From assembly GCF_030817475.1 (NCBI RefSeq), contig NZ_JAUSZJ010000002.1, forward strand, positions 5,904,626 to 5,968,625: 64,000 nt of DNA. The letters run 5' to 3'. Position 1 is the first letter of the stretch; each line of letters opens with the position of its first letter. Under the pieces are notes generated by a model, which had not been told where the DNA came from, ran no database searches, and was given only the letters and a program-made list of their open reading frames with translations. The position numbers and the translations under genes are program-made. This document shows positions 33,575-41,586 of the stretch, in pieces. The DNA is from Streptomyces sp. V2I9. Lineage in GTDB: Bacteria; Actinomycetota; Actinomycetes; Streptomycetales; Streptomycetaceae.

Positions 33575-34474
33575 ATGCCCGAGGAGATCATCCGACCCCT
33601 GTCGGCCGACGGGGTGCGCTTCAGCTACCGCGTCCTGCCGCACTCCGGGCCCCGCGGCGTCCCCGCCACCGAGCCGACGCTCATTCTCGGCGGCGCGCTC
33701 CAGGGCATGTTCGGCTGGCCCCAGATGGACGACCACCTGGGCCCCTCCGCCGACGTGGTCACCGCCGACCTGCCCGGCATGGGCAGCGCCGACCCCCTGC
33801 CGGCCGGGCCCAGCGCCGACCTGCTGCGCCGCGCCGTCCTCGCCATCGCGGACGACCTCGGCGCCCCCCGGCTCAACGTGTTCGGCTTCTCCTACGGCAC
33901 CGCCATCGCGTTCGGATTCGCCCGCCGCCACCCCGAGCGGGTCGCGCGCCTGGCGCTCGGGGGCGTACCGGTCCACATCGACGCGGCCCAGGTCGCCTGC
34001 TGGGAGCGGGCCCGGCGGCAGCTCGCCGCCGGGGACCGCGAGGGGTTCGCCGCGACGGCGGCCGACGCGCTGATGTGCCTGGACGCCGAACGCCCGGTAC
34101 ACCGCAGGGAGTTGGCCCGACGCTATGTGCGACGCTCGTTCCTGCACGCGCTCACCCACTCGCCGCACGCGGCGGACTCCCTCCACCGGGCGCTGGCCGA
34201 CCGGCCCGACTTCTCCGGCGGACTCACCGGAGTGCCGGCGCTGGTCTTCGCCGGGGAGCACGACACGGTGACTTCGCCCGCCCGGCAGCGGGAGTTCGCC
34301 GCGACCATCGAGGGCAGCCGCTTCCTCACGATCGAGGAGTCCGACCACTGGGTGGTCCTGGAGCGGGCCGAGGAAGTGGCCTCACTCGTCGCCGAGTTCT
34401 TCACCGGGCGGGAACCGGCGGCCGGGCCGGTCGTGCTGCCGCGCCAGGCGGGCGCGCGGGTGGAAAGGCGCTGA
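33575..34474 (+). CDS. alpha/beta hydrolase (thioesterase-like) of the ACP-KS operon
   Basis: This 299-residue alpha/beta-hydrolase has nucleophile S106 in FGFSYGTA, acid D230 in AGEHDTVT and H258 in ESDHWVVLE. An oxyanion-hole segment LILGGALQGMFGWPQ lies near the N-terminus. There is no signal peptide. Its place 27 bases after the ketosynthase suggests thioesterase-like product release or product hydrolysis, but the sequence alone does not fix the substrate. The stop is followed 3 bases later by a 13-bp terminator stem, which closes a three-gene operon. Confidence 0.88.
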   Translation: MPEEIIRPLSADGVRFSYRVLPHSGPRGVPATEPTLILGGALQGMFGWPQMDDHLGPSADVVTADLPGMGSADPLPAGPSADLLRRAVLAIADDLGAPRLNVFGFSYGTAIAFGFARRHPERVARLALGGVPVHIDAAQVACWERARRQLAAGDREGFAATAADALMCLDAERPVHRRELARRYVRRSFLHALTHSPHAADSLHRALADRPDFSGGLTGVPALVFAGEHDTVTSPARQREFAATIEGSRFLTIEESDHWVVLERAEEVASLVAEFFTGREPAAGPVVLPRQAGARVERR

Positions 34475-34476
34475 GC

Positions 34477-34581
34477 CGGGCCGGGCGGGGCGGGACCGGG
34501 GCAAGCCCGCCCGGCCCGCTCCTGTCCTGCCGCCGGGCCGGGCGGGGCGGACCCGCGTACCGGTCCGTCCCGCCCGGCCGG
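34477..34581. terminator. double terminator between convergent operons
   Basis: The first stem pairs CGGGCCGGGCGGG (34477-34489) with CCCGCCCGGCCCG (34506-34518). The second pairs a CCGGGCCGGGCGGG-type arm (from 34533) with the CCCGCCCGGCCGG arm ending at 34581. The first serves the ACP-KS-hydrolase operon, the second the nuclease gene on the - strand. Confidence 0.75.
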
Positions 34582-34585
34582 TGCT

Positions 34586-37003
34586 CTACCGCGACCAGGG
34601 CCAGGGGCCGCCGACCTTGATCCGCACGACCTGCGGGTCGTGGTCGCTCGCCTGGTCGGCGAACTCGGCGTTGATGTGCACCACGTCGTAGTCGAGGCGG
34701 CGGACGCCGGGGCTCGTCAGGATGTGGTCCAGCGTCTGCGAGTTGCCGTCGAAGACGTAGCTGTACCGCTCGGCCTCGGGCAGCGTGGTGATCAGCGGCT
34801 TCAGCGCCCGGTCCTCGGTCAGCGCCTTCATCGTCGGGGAGAACTCGAAGTCGTTGAAGTCACCGAGCGCGACGACGTGCGCCGACTTGTCGGCCTTCAG
34901 CAGCGAGGCGACGAAGGTGTTCACCTCGGCGGCCTGCTGGATCCGCTTCGTCTCCGAGGAACGCGTCGGCTCCTGGTAGCGGCCGTGCAGCGGCTGGTCG
35001 CCGCCCTTGGACACGAAGTGGTTGCCGATGACGAAGACCGGCCTGCCCCGGAAGACGAACTCGCCCACCAGCGGCTTGCGGCTGTCCGCCCACGCCGGGC
35101 TCGCCGGGTTGATCCGGCCCGGGGACGCGGAGAGCCTGACGCCCTTCCAGCTGTCGACGGCCCGCACCGGCGTGGTGGCGTCGCCGCCCGCGCGGTCGGT
35201 GAAGGAGACCCGCTCCGGGTTGTAGAGGAAGACGTTGCGGATGTTGCCGCCGGGCTCGCCGCCGTCCTTGTTGTTCTCGGGAGCGATGTAGCGCCAGGCG
35301 TAGCGCGGTCCGCCCCGGGCGACGATCGCGTCCGTGAACCGCTTCAGCGTCGCCTCGGAGCCGGTCGTGCCGTCGTTCACCGCGCCGTTGTCGTCCTGGA
35401 TCTCCTCCAGCGAGACGATGTCGGGGGAGGACAGGTTGACCGCGACGCCCTCGGCCAGGGTGTCGAACTTGGTCTGGTCGTCGCGCGCGTCGAGGTTCTC
35501 CACGTTGTACGTGGCGACCGCCAGCTCGTTCTTCTTCTGCTTGCGGGTCACCTCGCGCCGCAGCCCGCTGTCGACGAGCGTGCCCAGCTCGGTGGCCTGG
35601 ACGTTGTAGCCGCCGTAGCTCGCGTAGTCGAGGACGCCGGTGGTGCGGCCCTTCAGCACGTCTCCGACGTTCGCCGTCGGGACCGGCCGGGCCGGGTCGA
35701 GCGACAGCACCTTGAGGCGGCCGGTGTTCTGGTCCTCGTACGAGGCGTAGAGCGTGCCGCCGCGCCGGGTCGGGTTCTCGCCGGGCTTGACCGTCACCCA
35801 GATCTCGTCGTACGCCGTCGTCGCGCCGGTCACCCGCGTGTCGGCGAACGTGACGCGGGAGCCCTCCAGCGCCTCGTACAGGTCAAGGGCGTACCGGGCC
35901 GGGTCCAGGGGCAGCGCGTCGATCGCCCCGCCGTCCGCCGAGGGCACGTAGCGGCCGGGCACCGAGGCGGAGTCGAGGACGATCGCGTCCGGCAGCGCGT
36001 TGCCGGAGGAGAGCACGGTGGTGCGGGGGGCGGTGATCTGGGTGAGCGACTGGGTGCCGGTGCCCGGGTAGTACTCCGCGACCTTGCCGCTGACCAGGAC
36101 GGAGTCCCCGGCCTTCACGGCGGGCGCGGCCGAGCCGGTGTAGACGAACAGGCCCTCGCCCGTGCGCGGGTCGCCGTCCGGGGCGGTGTCCTGGATCCAG
36201 AAGCCGCGCGACCCGCTGGTCCGTACGCCGGTGACGACGCCCGGCACGCCGGTCACCGCCGTGCCGGCGAGCGGGGAGAGGCGGGTGGTGCCCTGGATGT
36301 CGTGGACGCGGACGTCGCCGGGCTCGGTCGGGCCGGGCTCCTGCGGCGGCTGCCCGCCGCCGGACGTCTCGCCCTTCGTGTTGAACGGCGTCGGGGCACC
36401 CGCGGCGAGGTCGGCGGCGTTGTCGTCGGTGTCGGCGAGCGAGGCCGCGCGGGCGACGGAGGCGGTGGCCGATGCGCCGGGCACCGGGCCGCTGCCCTCC
36501 CGGACGACCGCGGAGCCGTAGCCGACCAGGTCCACGATCCGGGTGTCGGCCGCGCAGTCCGCCGCGGTCCTGCAGGTGAGCGGGGTCGTCCCGGAGACCA
36601 GGGCGACGGTGCCGCTGCCCGCCGCCATGGCGACCGTGCCGGTGGCGTCCGCGGTGGGCAGGGCCACGGTGCCGCCGGTGCCCGCGGCCTGGGCGACCAG
36701 GTAGCGCCCGCCGGGGGCGATCGACCCGGTGAGCTCGGAGACCTGCCACTGCGATCCGGCCGAGGGGCTGCCCGGCAGGTACTGGACGCTGAGGCCGGCC
36801 ACCTCGAAGGGCGCCGAACCGGCGTTGGCCAGCTCGACGAAGTCGCGGGTGAGCGTCGCGCCGGAGTTGCCCCCGCCGCCGTACACCTCGGAGATGACGG
36901 CGGCGGCGGACGGGGCCGCGTGCGCGGCGGGCAGGGCGGTCACCGCGAGCGCGGCGGCGACGGCTCCGGTCAGCAGGACGGAACCGGATCTGTATATCTG
37001 CAC
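34586..37003 (-). CDS. secreted endonuclease/exonuclease/phosphatase-family nuclease with lamin-tail domain
   Basis: This 805-residue secreted protein has a signal peptide (about 1-29, ending PAAHA). A lamin-tail-like beta domain follows (about 33-190, VISEVYGGGGNSGATLTRDFVELAN), then OB-like repeats (about 230-480). A C-terminal EEP nuclease domain (about 490-795) has VATYNVENLD, DIVSLEEIQD, IGNHFVSKGG, ALGDFNDFEFS and SDHDPQVV. The EEP metal and catalytic residues (N, E, D, N, H) are present. It resembles streptomycete extracellular nucleases that recycle DNA or phosphate. GTG 37003 is preferred to TTG 37018 because GGGGG lies 8 bases before it and the signal peptide then begins MQIYRSGS. 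Confidence 0.9.
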   Translation of the reverse strand: MQIYRSGSVLLTGAVAAALAVTALPAAHAAPSAAAVISEVYGGGGNSGATLTRDFVELANAGSAPFEVAGLSVQYLPGSPSAGSQWQVSELTGSIAPGGRYLVAQAAGTGGTVALPTADATGTVAMAAGSGTVALVSGTTPLTCRTAADCAADTRIVDLVGYGSAVVREGSGPVPGASATASVARAASLADTDDNAADLAAGAPTPFNTKGETSGGGQPPQEPGPTEPGDVRVHDIQGTTRLSPLAGTAVTGVPGVVTGVRTSGSRGFWIQDTAPDGDPRTGEGLFVYTGSAAPAVKAGDSVLVSGKVAEYYPGTGTQSLTQITAPRTTVLSSGNALPDAIVLDSASVPGRYVPSADGGAIDALPLDPARYALDLYEALEGSRVTFADTRVTGATTAYDEIWVTVKPGENPTRRGGTLYASYEDQNTGRLKVLSLDPARPVPTANVGDVLKGRTTGVLDYASYGGYNVQATELGTLVDSGLRREVTRKQKKNELAVATYNVENLDARDDQTKFDTLAEGVAVNLSSPDIVSLEEIQDDNGAVNDGTTGSEATLKRFTDAIVARGGPRYAWRYIAPENNKDGGEPGGNIRNVFLYNPERVSFTDRAGGDATTPVRAVDSWKGVRLSASPGRINPASPAWADSRKPLVGEFVFRGRPVFVIGNHFVSKGGDQPLHGRYQEPTRSSETKRIQQAAEVNTFVASLLKADKSAHVVALGDFNDFEFSPTMKALTEDRALKPLITTLPEAERYSYVFDGNSQTLDHILTSPGVRRLDYDVVHINAEFADQASDHDPQVVRIKVGGPWPWSR

Positions 37004-37198
37004 GGGAGGTGCCCCCAACTGAGTAGTAGGGGCAAAAACTATGCGCGTAGAACAGAGTATGACAAGGCGTGGAAGGTAAATTCCGGGCGTACTGCGGGTG
37101 GCACCACGGCAACGCGCCCGGCGCGGCCCCCGCGGGAGGGGGCGCGCGCCGGGCGCGTCACGAGGCTTCCGGCCCCGCCGGGGCCGACCGCGACCGGG

Positions 37199-38278
37199 TC
37201 ACTGGCGGATGCGCTCGCGGATCCAGACCCCGGCCTCCTTGAGCACCCCGGTGCCCGTCCAGGTGGAGCCGTCACAGGTGCCGGTCTTGAAGACGGCGCC
37301 GGAGCGGTGGTCGTCGGAGTAGTTCCAGTTGGTCCAGGAGATCTTCTTGCGCTTCATCAGGTCGAGGTAGCGCTGCGACATGGTGAAGTCGTTGGCCCCC
37401 TCGCCCGCGTAGTTCTGCGTGCCGAACTCGGTGACGAACACCGGCAGCTTGTCGGAGGCCCGGTCGAGCGTGCTCAGGTACTCGTCGCGGTGCGAGGCCG
37501 CGTAGAAGTGGAAGGTGTACATGATGTTCGAGGCGCGGACGGGGTTGTTCACGACCTCCGACTCGTCGGAGCCCTCGGACACCCCGAACGACGACCAGGC
37601 GCGCGTCCCGACCAGCGCGACCGCGTCGGGGTCCTGGGCCCGGATCACCGGGATGATCTTCTCGGCGTACGACTTGATGGCCGACCAGCTGACCCCGGAG
37701 GGCTCGTTGGCGATCTCGTAGAGCACGCCGGGATGGTTCTTGTACTTCTTCGCCATCGCCGTGAAGAAGGTCTTCGCCCGCGACAGGTTCGCGTTCGGGT
37801 CGCCCGGGTCGAGCATGTGCCAGTCGATCACCGCGTACATGCCGCGCGCGTGGGCCGCGTCGACGAACTTCTGCGCGCGGGCGGTGAATCCGGCCGGGTC
37901 GGTCTCGTACCCGTCCTCCTGTACGTAGGTGGAGACGCGCAGCACGTCGGCCCGCCAGTCCTTGGCGAGGGCGTCGAGCGAGCCGCCGGTGACGCACTGG
38001 GCGTACCACTGGGTGCCGTGCGTGCTCATCCCGTTCAGGGCCACCGCCTCGCCGGAGGCGTTGCAGAGCCGGCGGCCGCAGACGGAGAGCTGGCCGTTGG
38101 CGGCGAGCGGGGTGGCGGCGGTGGGAGCGGCGGGGGCCGGAGCGGCGCCCGCCCGGACGGGAGCCATGAGCGCGGTGGCGACACCGAGTGCGGACGCGGC
38201 GATCAGGGCCTTGCGCGCCAGGCGGCGGCGGCCGGTCGTGGACGCGGAGCCGGTGGGGGGAATGGTGCGCTGGTGCAT
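37199..38278 (-). CDS. secreted GH5 family cellulase (endoglucanase)
   Basis: The 359-residue precursor has a twin-arginine-like signal (GRRRLARKALIAASALGVATAL, cleavage near 50). A single GH5 TIM-barrel domain follows. Landmarks are LNGMSTHGTQWY near its start, VIDWHMLDPG, the acid/base Glu in YEIANEPSG and the nucleophile Glu in VFVTEFGTQ. The C-terminus is WTNWNYSDDHRSGAVFK. There is no carbohydrate-binding module. It cleaves beta-1,4-glucan. The start MHQRTIPPT at 38278 has GAAGGGAG upstream. A GGAAA-C-TTTCC palindrome lies 88 bases upstream of the start. Confidence 0.92.
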   Translation of the reverse strand: MHQRTIPPTGSASTTGRRRLARKALIAASALGVATALMAPVRAGAAPAPAAPTAATPLAANGQLSVCGRRLCNASGEAVALNGMSTHGTQWYAQCVTGGSLDALAKDWRADVLRVSTYVQEDGYETDPAGFTARAQKFVDAAHARGMYAVIDWHMLDPGDPNANLSRAKTFFTAMAKKYKNHPGVLYEIANEPSGVSWSAIKSYAEKIIPVIRAQDPDAVALVGTRAWSSFGVSEGSDESEVVNNPVRASNIMYTFHFYAASHRDEYLSTLDRASDKLPVFVTEFGTQNYAGEGANDFTMSQRYLDLMKRKKISWTNWNYSDDHRSGAVFKTGTCDGSTWTGTGVLKEAGVWIRERIRQ

Positions 38279-38365
38279 GGTGGTGCTCCCTTCGGAGGGG
38301 GTGGGAGGCGCCATGTCGGCAGGATCGAAAGTAAGGGTTCCTTCCAATTGCCGTCAACGGTGTTG

Positions 38366-38376
38366 GGAAACTTTCC
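38366..38376. promoter_or_regulatory. GAAAC/GTTTC palindrome upstream of the cellulase
   Basis: GGAAACTTTCC is a perfect palindrome around one base. Similar GAAA-x-TTTC boxes are known upstream of streptomycete xylanase and cellulase genes. No CebR-type TGGGAGCGCTCCCA site was seen here. Confidence 0.45.
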
Positions 38377-38388
38377 TGTCTATTAACG

Positions 38389-38428
38389 CGTGTGGCGGAA
38401 GGGCCCGTTGGGACCCTTCCGTCACACG
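38389..38428 (-). terminator. terminator of the VOC gene
   Basis: CGTGTGGCGGAAGGG (38389-38403) and CCCTTCCGTCACACG (38414-38428) form 15 pairs with one G-U, loop 10 bases. It lies 27 bases past the stop of the VOC gene on the - strand. Confidence 0.75.
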
Positions 38429-38455
38429 CCCCTCCCGGTCGTCCGGCGGTTCCGC

Positions 38456-38851
38456 TCAGCCCCGCGGCAGCGGGTGGACCGCCAGGGTGAACGAGTGGCC
38501 CGCCGGGTCCGCGTACGTCCGTACGTCGCGCGGCCCGTTGTTGCCGTCCCCGGTGTCGACGGGCCGGGCCCCGAGGGATATCGCCTCCCGCTCCGCCTCG
38601 TCGATGTCCTCGCGGGCCACCAGGATCCGCAGATGCGCCTGCTGCGAGTCCTCCGGGCGGGGCCAGCTCGGCGGCGCGTAGCCGTGGTCGCGGCGGATCG
38701 CCAGCCGGACACCGTCGTTGCCGACGATCTCGACGAAATCGGGGTCGCTGCCGATGCGGGTCTCCGCGCCGAGGAAACCGGCGTAGAACTCGGCCAGTTC
38801 CACGGGCTCGGCACAGTCGAGGACGAGGACGCTCGTTTTCTCCACAGTCAT
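38456..38851 (-). CDS. VOC family (glyoxalase/bleomycin-resistance fold) protein
   Basis: The 131-residue protein has two beta-alpha-beta-beta-beta units: VLVLDCAEPVELAEFYAGFLGAE and a second beginning LRILVAREDIDEAEREAISLGA. It closes with YADPAGHSFTLAVHPLPRG, the usual DPxGHxFxL ending of VOC enzymes. Metal ligands can be proposed (a Glu in the first half, a His near PAGH) but the substrate is unknown. Function could range from dioxygenase/isomerase to drug binding. It is divergent from an MFS exporter across about 130 bases, which makes joint regulation with that exporter possible. Confidence 0.85.
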   Translation of the reverse strand: MTVEKTSVLVLDCAEPVELAEFYAGFLGAETRIGSDPDFVEIVGNDGVRLAIRRDHGYAPPSWPRPEDSQQAHLRILVAREDIDEAEREAISLGARPVDTGDGNNGPRDVRTYADPAGHSFTLAVHPLPRG

Positions 38852-38980
38852 GCGGGAACGCCTACCCCCGTCGGGGACGCGCACGCCGCACCGGACCGGG
38901 GCCGGAGAACCGGAATCCGGGCCACCGGTGCGGCCGCGTCCCGGATGAGGAAACACCCGACCCGACCTAAGGTGCGAACC

Positions 38981-40480
38981 ATGGCACGGAGCGCGGCGCA
39001 CACCGGGCCGACCGGGGGCGACGCCGCCCCGGACGGCCCCGACCCCCGGCGCTGGCGGGCGCTCGCCGTCTGCCTGGTGGCGGGGTTCATGACCCTGCTC
39101 GACGTCTCCATCGTCAACGTGGCCCTGCCGTCCATCAAAGAGGGCCTGCACACCCCGGAGTCCGACCTCCAGTGGGTGCTCTCCGGCTACGCCCTCGCCT
39201 TCGGCCTCTTCCTCATCCCCGCCGGACGCCTCGGCGACGCGCGGGGCCGCCGGGCGGTCTTCATGGCCGGGCTCGCCCTGTTCACCCTGGCCTCCGCCGC
39301 CTGCGGAGCCGCCCCGTCCAGCCTGTGGCTGGTGATCGCCCGTCTGGTCCAGGGCATCGCGGGCGGCCTGATCTCCCCGCAGATCTCCGCCCTGATCCAG
39401 CAGATGTTCTCCGGGCGCGAGCGCGGCCGCGCCTTCGGCATGTTCGGCACCGTCGTCGGCATCTCCACCGCCGTGGGCCCGCTGCTCGGCGGCCTCCTCA
39501 TCCAGGCCGCCGGACCCGACCACGGCTGGCGCTGGGTCTTCTACGTCAACCTCCCGCTCGGCGTCGTCTGCCTCCTGCTCGCCCGCCGGCTGCTCCCCGA
39601 CACCCCGTCAGCCGGCCGGGTGCGGCCGCGCGACCTGGACCCGGTGGGCGTCGCCCTGCTCGGAACGGGTGTGCTGGCGCTGCTGCTGCCCTTCGTGCAG
39701 GCCGAACAGTGGCCCGGCAACGGCAAATGGCTCCTGCTGGTCCTGGCCGCCGCCCTGCTCGGAGCGTTCGTCGCCTGGGAGGCGCGGTGCACGGGCGGAC
39801 GCGTCCACCCGGTCCTGGACCTCGCCCTGTTCCGGCTGCGCTCCTACTGGCTGGGCTGCCTGCTGATCCTGCTCTACTTCGCCGGATTCACCTCGATCTT
39901 CTTCATCACGACCCTCTACCTCCAGTCCGGCCTCGGCTACTCCGCCCTCCAGGCGGGCCTCGCCATCACCCCCTTCGCCCTCGGCTCCGGCGCCGCCGCG
40001 TCCATCGGCGGCCGGCTCGTCGGCCGCTTCGGACGCCCGCTGGTCGTGGCGGGCCTGGCCATGGTCGCCCTCGGTCTCGGCGGCACCGCGCTCGCCGTCC
40101 ACCTGGTCCCCGGCACCGGAGCGGGCTGGGCCATGGCCGCCCCGCTGCTCCTCGCCGGGCTCGGCAGCGGCCTGGTCATCGCCCCCAACCAGACCCTGAC
40201 CCTCGCGGAGGTGCCGGTGGACCGGGCCGGCAGCGCCGGGGGCACCCTGCAGACGGGCCAGCGGGTCGGCTCCGCGATCGGGATCGCCGCGGTCGGCGCG
40301 GTGTTCTTCGCCCAGGTCGGCCCGGACGGCTGGGCCGACGCCTACGACCACGGACTCATCGTCTCCGTCGCCTTCGTGCTCGCCGGGCTGATCGTGGCCC
40401 TCGCCGATGTGGGCGCCGACCGACGGGGCAGACGGCGCACAGCGGACCGACCCACCGACGCACCCAGGAGCACCGCATGA
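38981..40480 (+). CDS. MFS transporter, DHA2 (EmrB/QacA) family
   Basis: This 499-residue protein has about 14 predicted helices. Family motifs are visible: LDVSIVNVALPSI in helix 1 (motif D1), GRLGDARGRR in the 2-3 loop (motif A) and ARLVQGIAGGLISPQ (motif B). GTVVGISTAVGPLLGGLL is motif C, the antiporter signature. It should export a small hydrophobic or cationic compound in exchange for protons. AAGGTG 6 bases before ATG 38981 can act as RBS. The same bases contain a TAAGGT -10-like hexamer. Its stop overlaps the ATG of the next gene (ATGA), so the two are translationally coupled. Confidence 0.92.
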   Translation: MARSAAHTGPTGGDAAPDGPDPRRWRALAVCLVAGFMTLLDVSIVNVALPSIKEGLHTPESDLQWVLSGYALAFGLFLIPAGRLGDARGRRAVFMAGLALFTLASAACGAAPSSLWLVIARLVQGIAGGLISPQISALIQQMFSGRERGRAFGMFGTVVGISTAVGPLLGGLLIQAAGPDHGWRWVFYVNLPLGVVCLLLARRLLPDTPSAGRVRPRDLDPVGVALLGTGVLALLLPFVQAEQWPGNGKWLLLVLAAALLGAFVAWEARCTGGRVHPVLDLALFRLRSYWLGCLLILLYFAGFTSIFFITTLYLQSGLGYSALQAGLAITPFALGSGAAASIGGRLVGRFGRPLVVAGLAMVALGLGGTALAVHLVPGTGAGWAMAAPLLLAGLGSGLVIAPNQTLTLAEVPVDRAGSAGGTLQTGQRVGSAIGIAAVGAVFFAQVGPDGWADAYDHGLIVSVAFVLAGLIVALADVGADRRGRRRTADRPTDAPRSTA

Positions 40481-41511
40481 GCGACACGAACGACAGTGCC
40501 GGGACCGAGAGCAACGACTCCTACGGCCGCAAGCCGTTCAAACGGTCCCGCAGCCACTTCGCCGACCGGATCACCGCGGACGGCCGCGACGGCCGGCCCG
40601 TCGAGGCCGGCCGCTACCGGCTCGTCGTCAGCCGGGCCTGCCCCTGGGCGAGCCGCGCCCTCGTCTCCCGGCGGCTCCTCGGCCTGGAGGACTCCCTCTC
40701 GCTCGCCGTCGCCGACCCGATCCAGGACGACCGCAGCTGGCGCTTCACCCTCGACCCGGACGGCAAGGACCCGGTGCTCGGCATCCACCACCTCAGCGAG
40801 GCGTACGACGCCCGCGAGCACGGCTACCCCGGCGGCGTCAGCGTGCCCGCGATCGTGGACGTCCCCAGCGGGAAGCTGGTCACCAACGACTACCAGCGGA
40901 TCACCCTCGACCTCGCCACCGAATGGACCGCCCTGCACCGCCCCGGCGCCCCCGACCTCTACCCCGAACCGCTGCGCGGGGAGATCGACGAGGTCATGGA
41001 GGGCATCTACCGGGACATCAACAACGGCGTCTACAAGGCCGGATTCGCCAGCTCGCAGCAGGAGTACGACCAGGCGTACGAGGCTCTCTTCTCCCGCCTC
41101 GACCAGGTCTCCGCCCGCCTCGCCGACCGCCGCTACCTGGTCGGCGACACCATCACCGAGGCCGACATCCGCCTCTTCACCACCCTGGTCCGCTTCGACC
41201 CCGTCTACCACGGCCACTTCAAGTGCAACCGGAACAAACTGACCGAGGACCCGGTCCTGTGGGCGTACGCCCGCGACCTCTACCAGACGCCCGGATTCGG
41301 CGACACCGTCGACTTCGACCACATCAAGCGGCACTACTACCAGGTGCACACCGGCATCAACCCGACCGGCATCGTCCCCCTCGGCCCCGACCTCTCCGGC
41401 TGGACCACCCCGCACCACCGCGAACAGCTCGGCGGCCGTCCGTTCGGCGACGGCACGCCACCCGGCCCCGTGCCGCCGGGGGAGGAAGTGCCCCCGGCGG
41501 CAACCTTCTGA
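40477..41511 (+). CDS. glutathionyl-hydroquinone reductase family (GST-like) protein
   Basis: This 344-residue member of the Xi-class GST/YqjG-ECM4 family has the thioredoxin-like N-terminal domain with the CPWA active-site motif (SRACPWASRAL, Cys near residue 55). Characteristic segments are ITNDYQRI-like VTNDYQRITLDL, INNGVYKAGFA and TEADIRLFTTLVRFDPVYHGHFKCN. GHRs reduce thiol-conjugated hydroquinones. Actinomycetes generally make mycothiol instead of glutathione, so mycothiol is the likely thiol. Translational coupling to the exporter suggests a shared quinone or drug detoxification role. Confidence 0.9.
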   Translation: MSDTNDSAGTESNDSYGRKPFKRSRSHFADRITADGRDGRPVEAGRYRLVVSRACPWASRALVSRRLLGLEDSLSLAVADPIQDDRSWRFTLDPDGKDPVLGIHHLSEAYDAREHGYPGGVSVPAIVDVPSGKLVTNDYQRITLDLATEWTALHRPGAPDLYPEPLRGEIDEVMEGIYRDINNGVYKAGFASSQQEYDQAYEALFSRLDQVSARLADRRYLVGDTITEADIRLFTTLVRFDPVYHGHFKCNRNKLTEDPVLWAYARDLYQTPGFGDTVDFDHIKRHYYQVHTGINPTGIVPLGPDLSGWTTPHHREQLGGRPFGDGTPPGPVPPGEEVPPAATF

Positions 41512-41586
41512 GCCTCGGCGGCGACAAGGAGCCGTCCGGCCGGACAGGACCGGACGACTCCCCACCGAGCGAAGGAACCACCTCAC

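Noticed and set aside
38961..38984. Leaderless transcript for the MFS exporter
   Set aside because: The TAAGGT hexamer overlaps AAGGTG, which is a well-placed ribosome-binding site, so leaderless initiation cannot be inferred.
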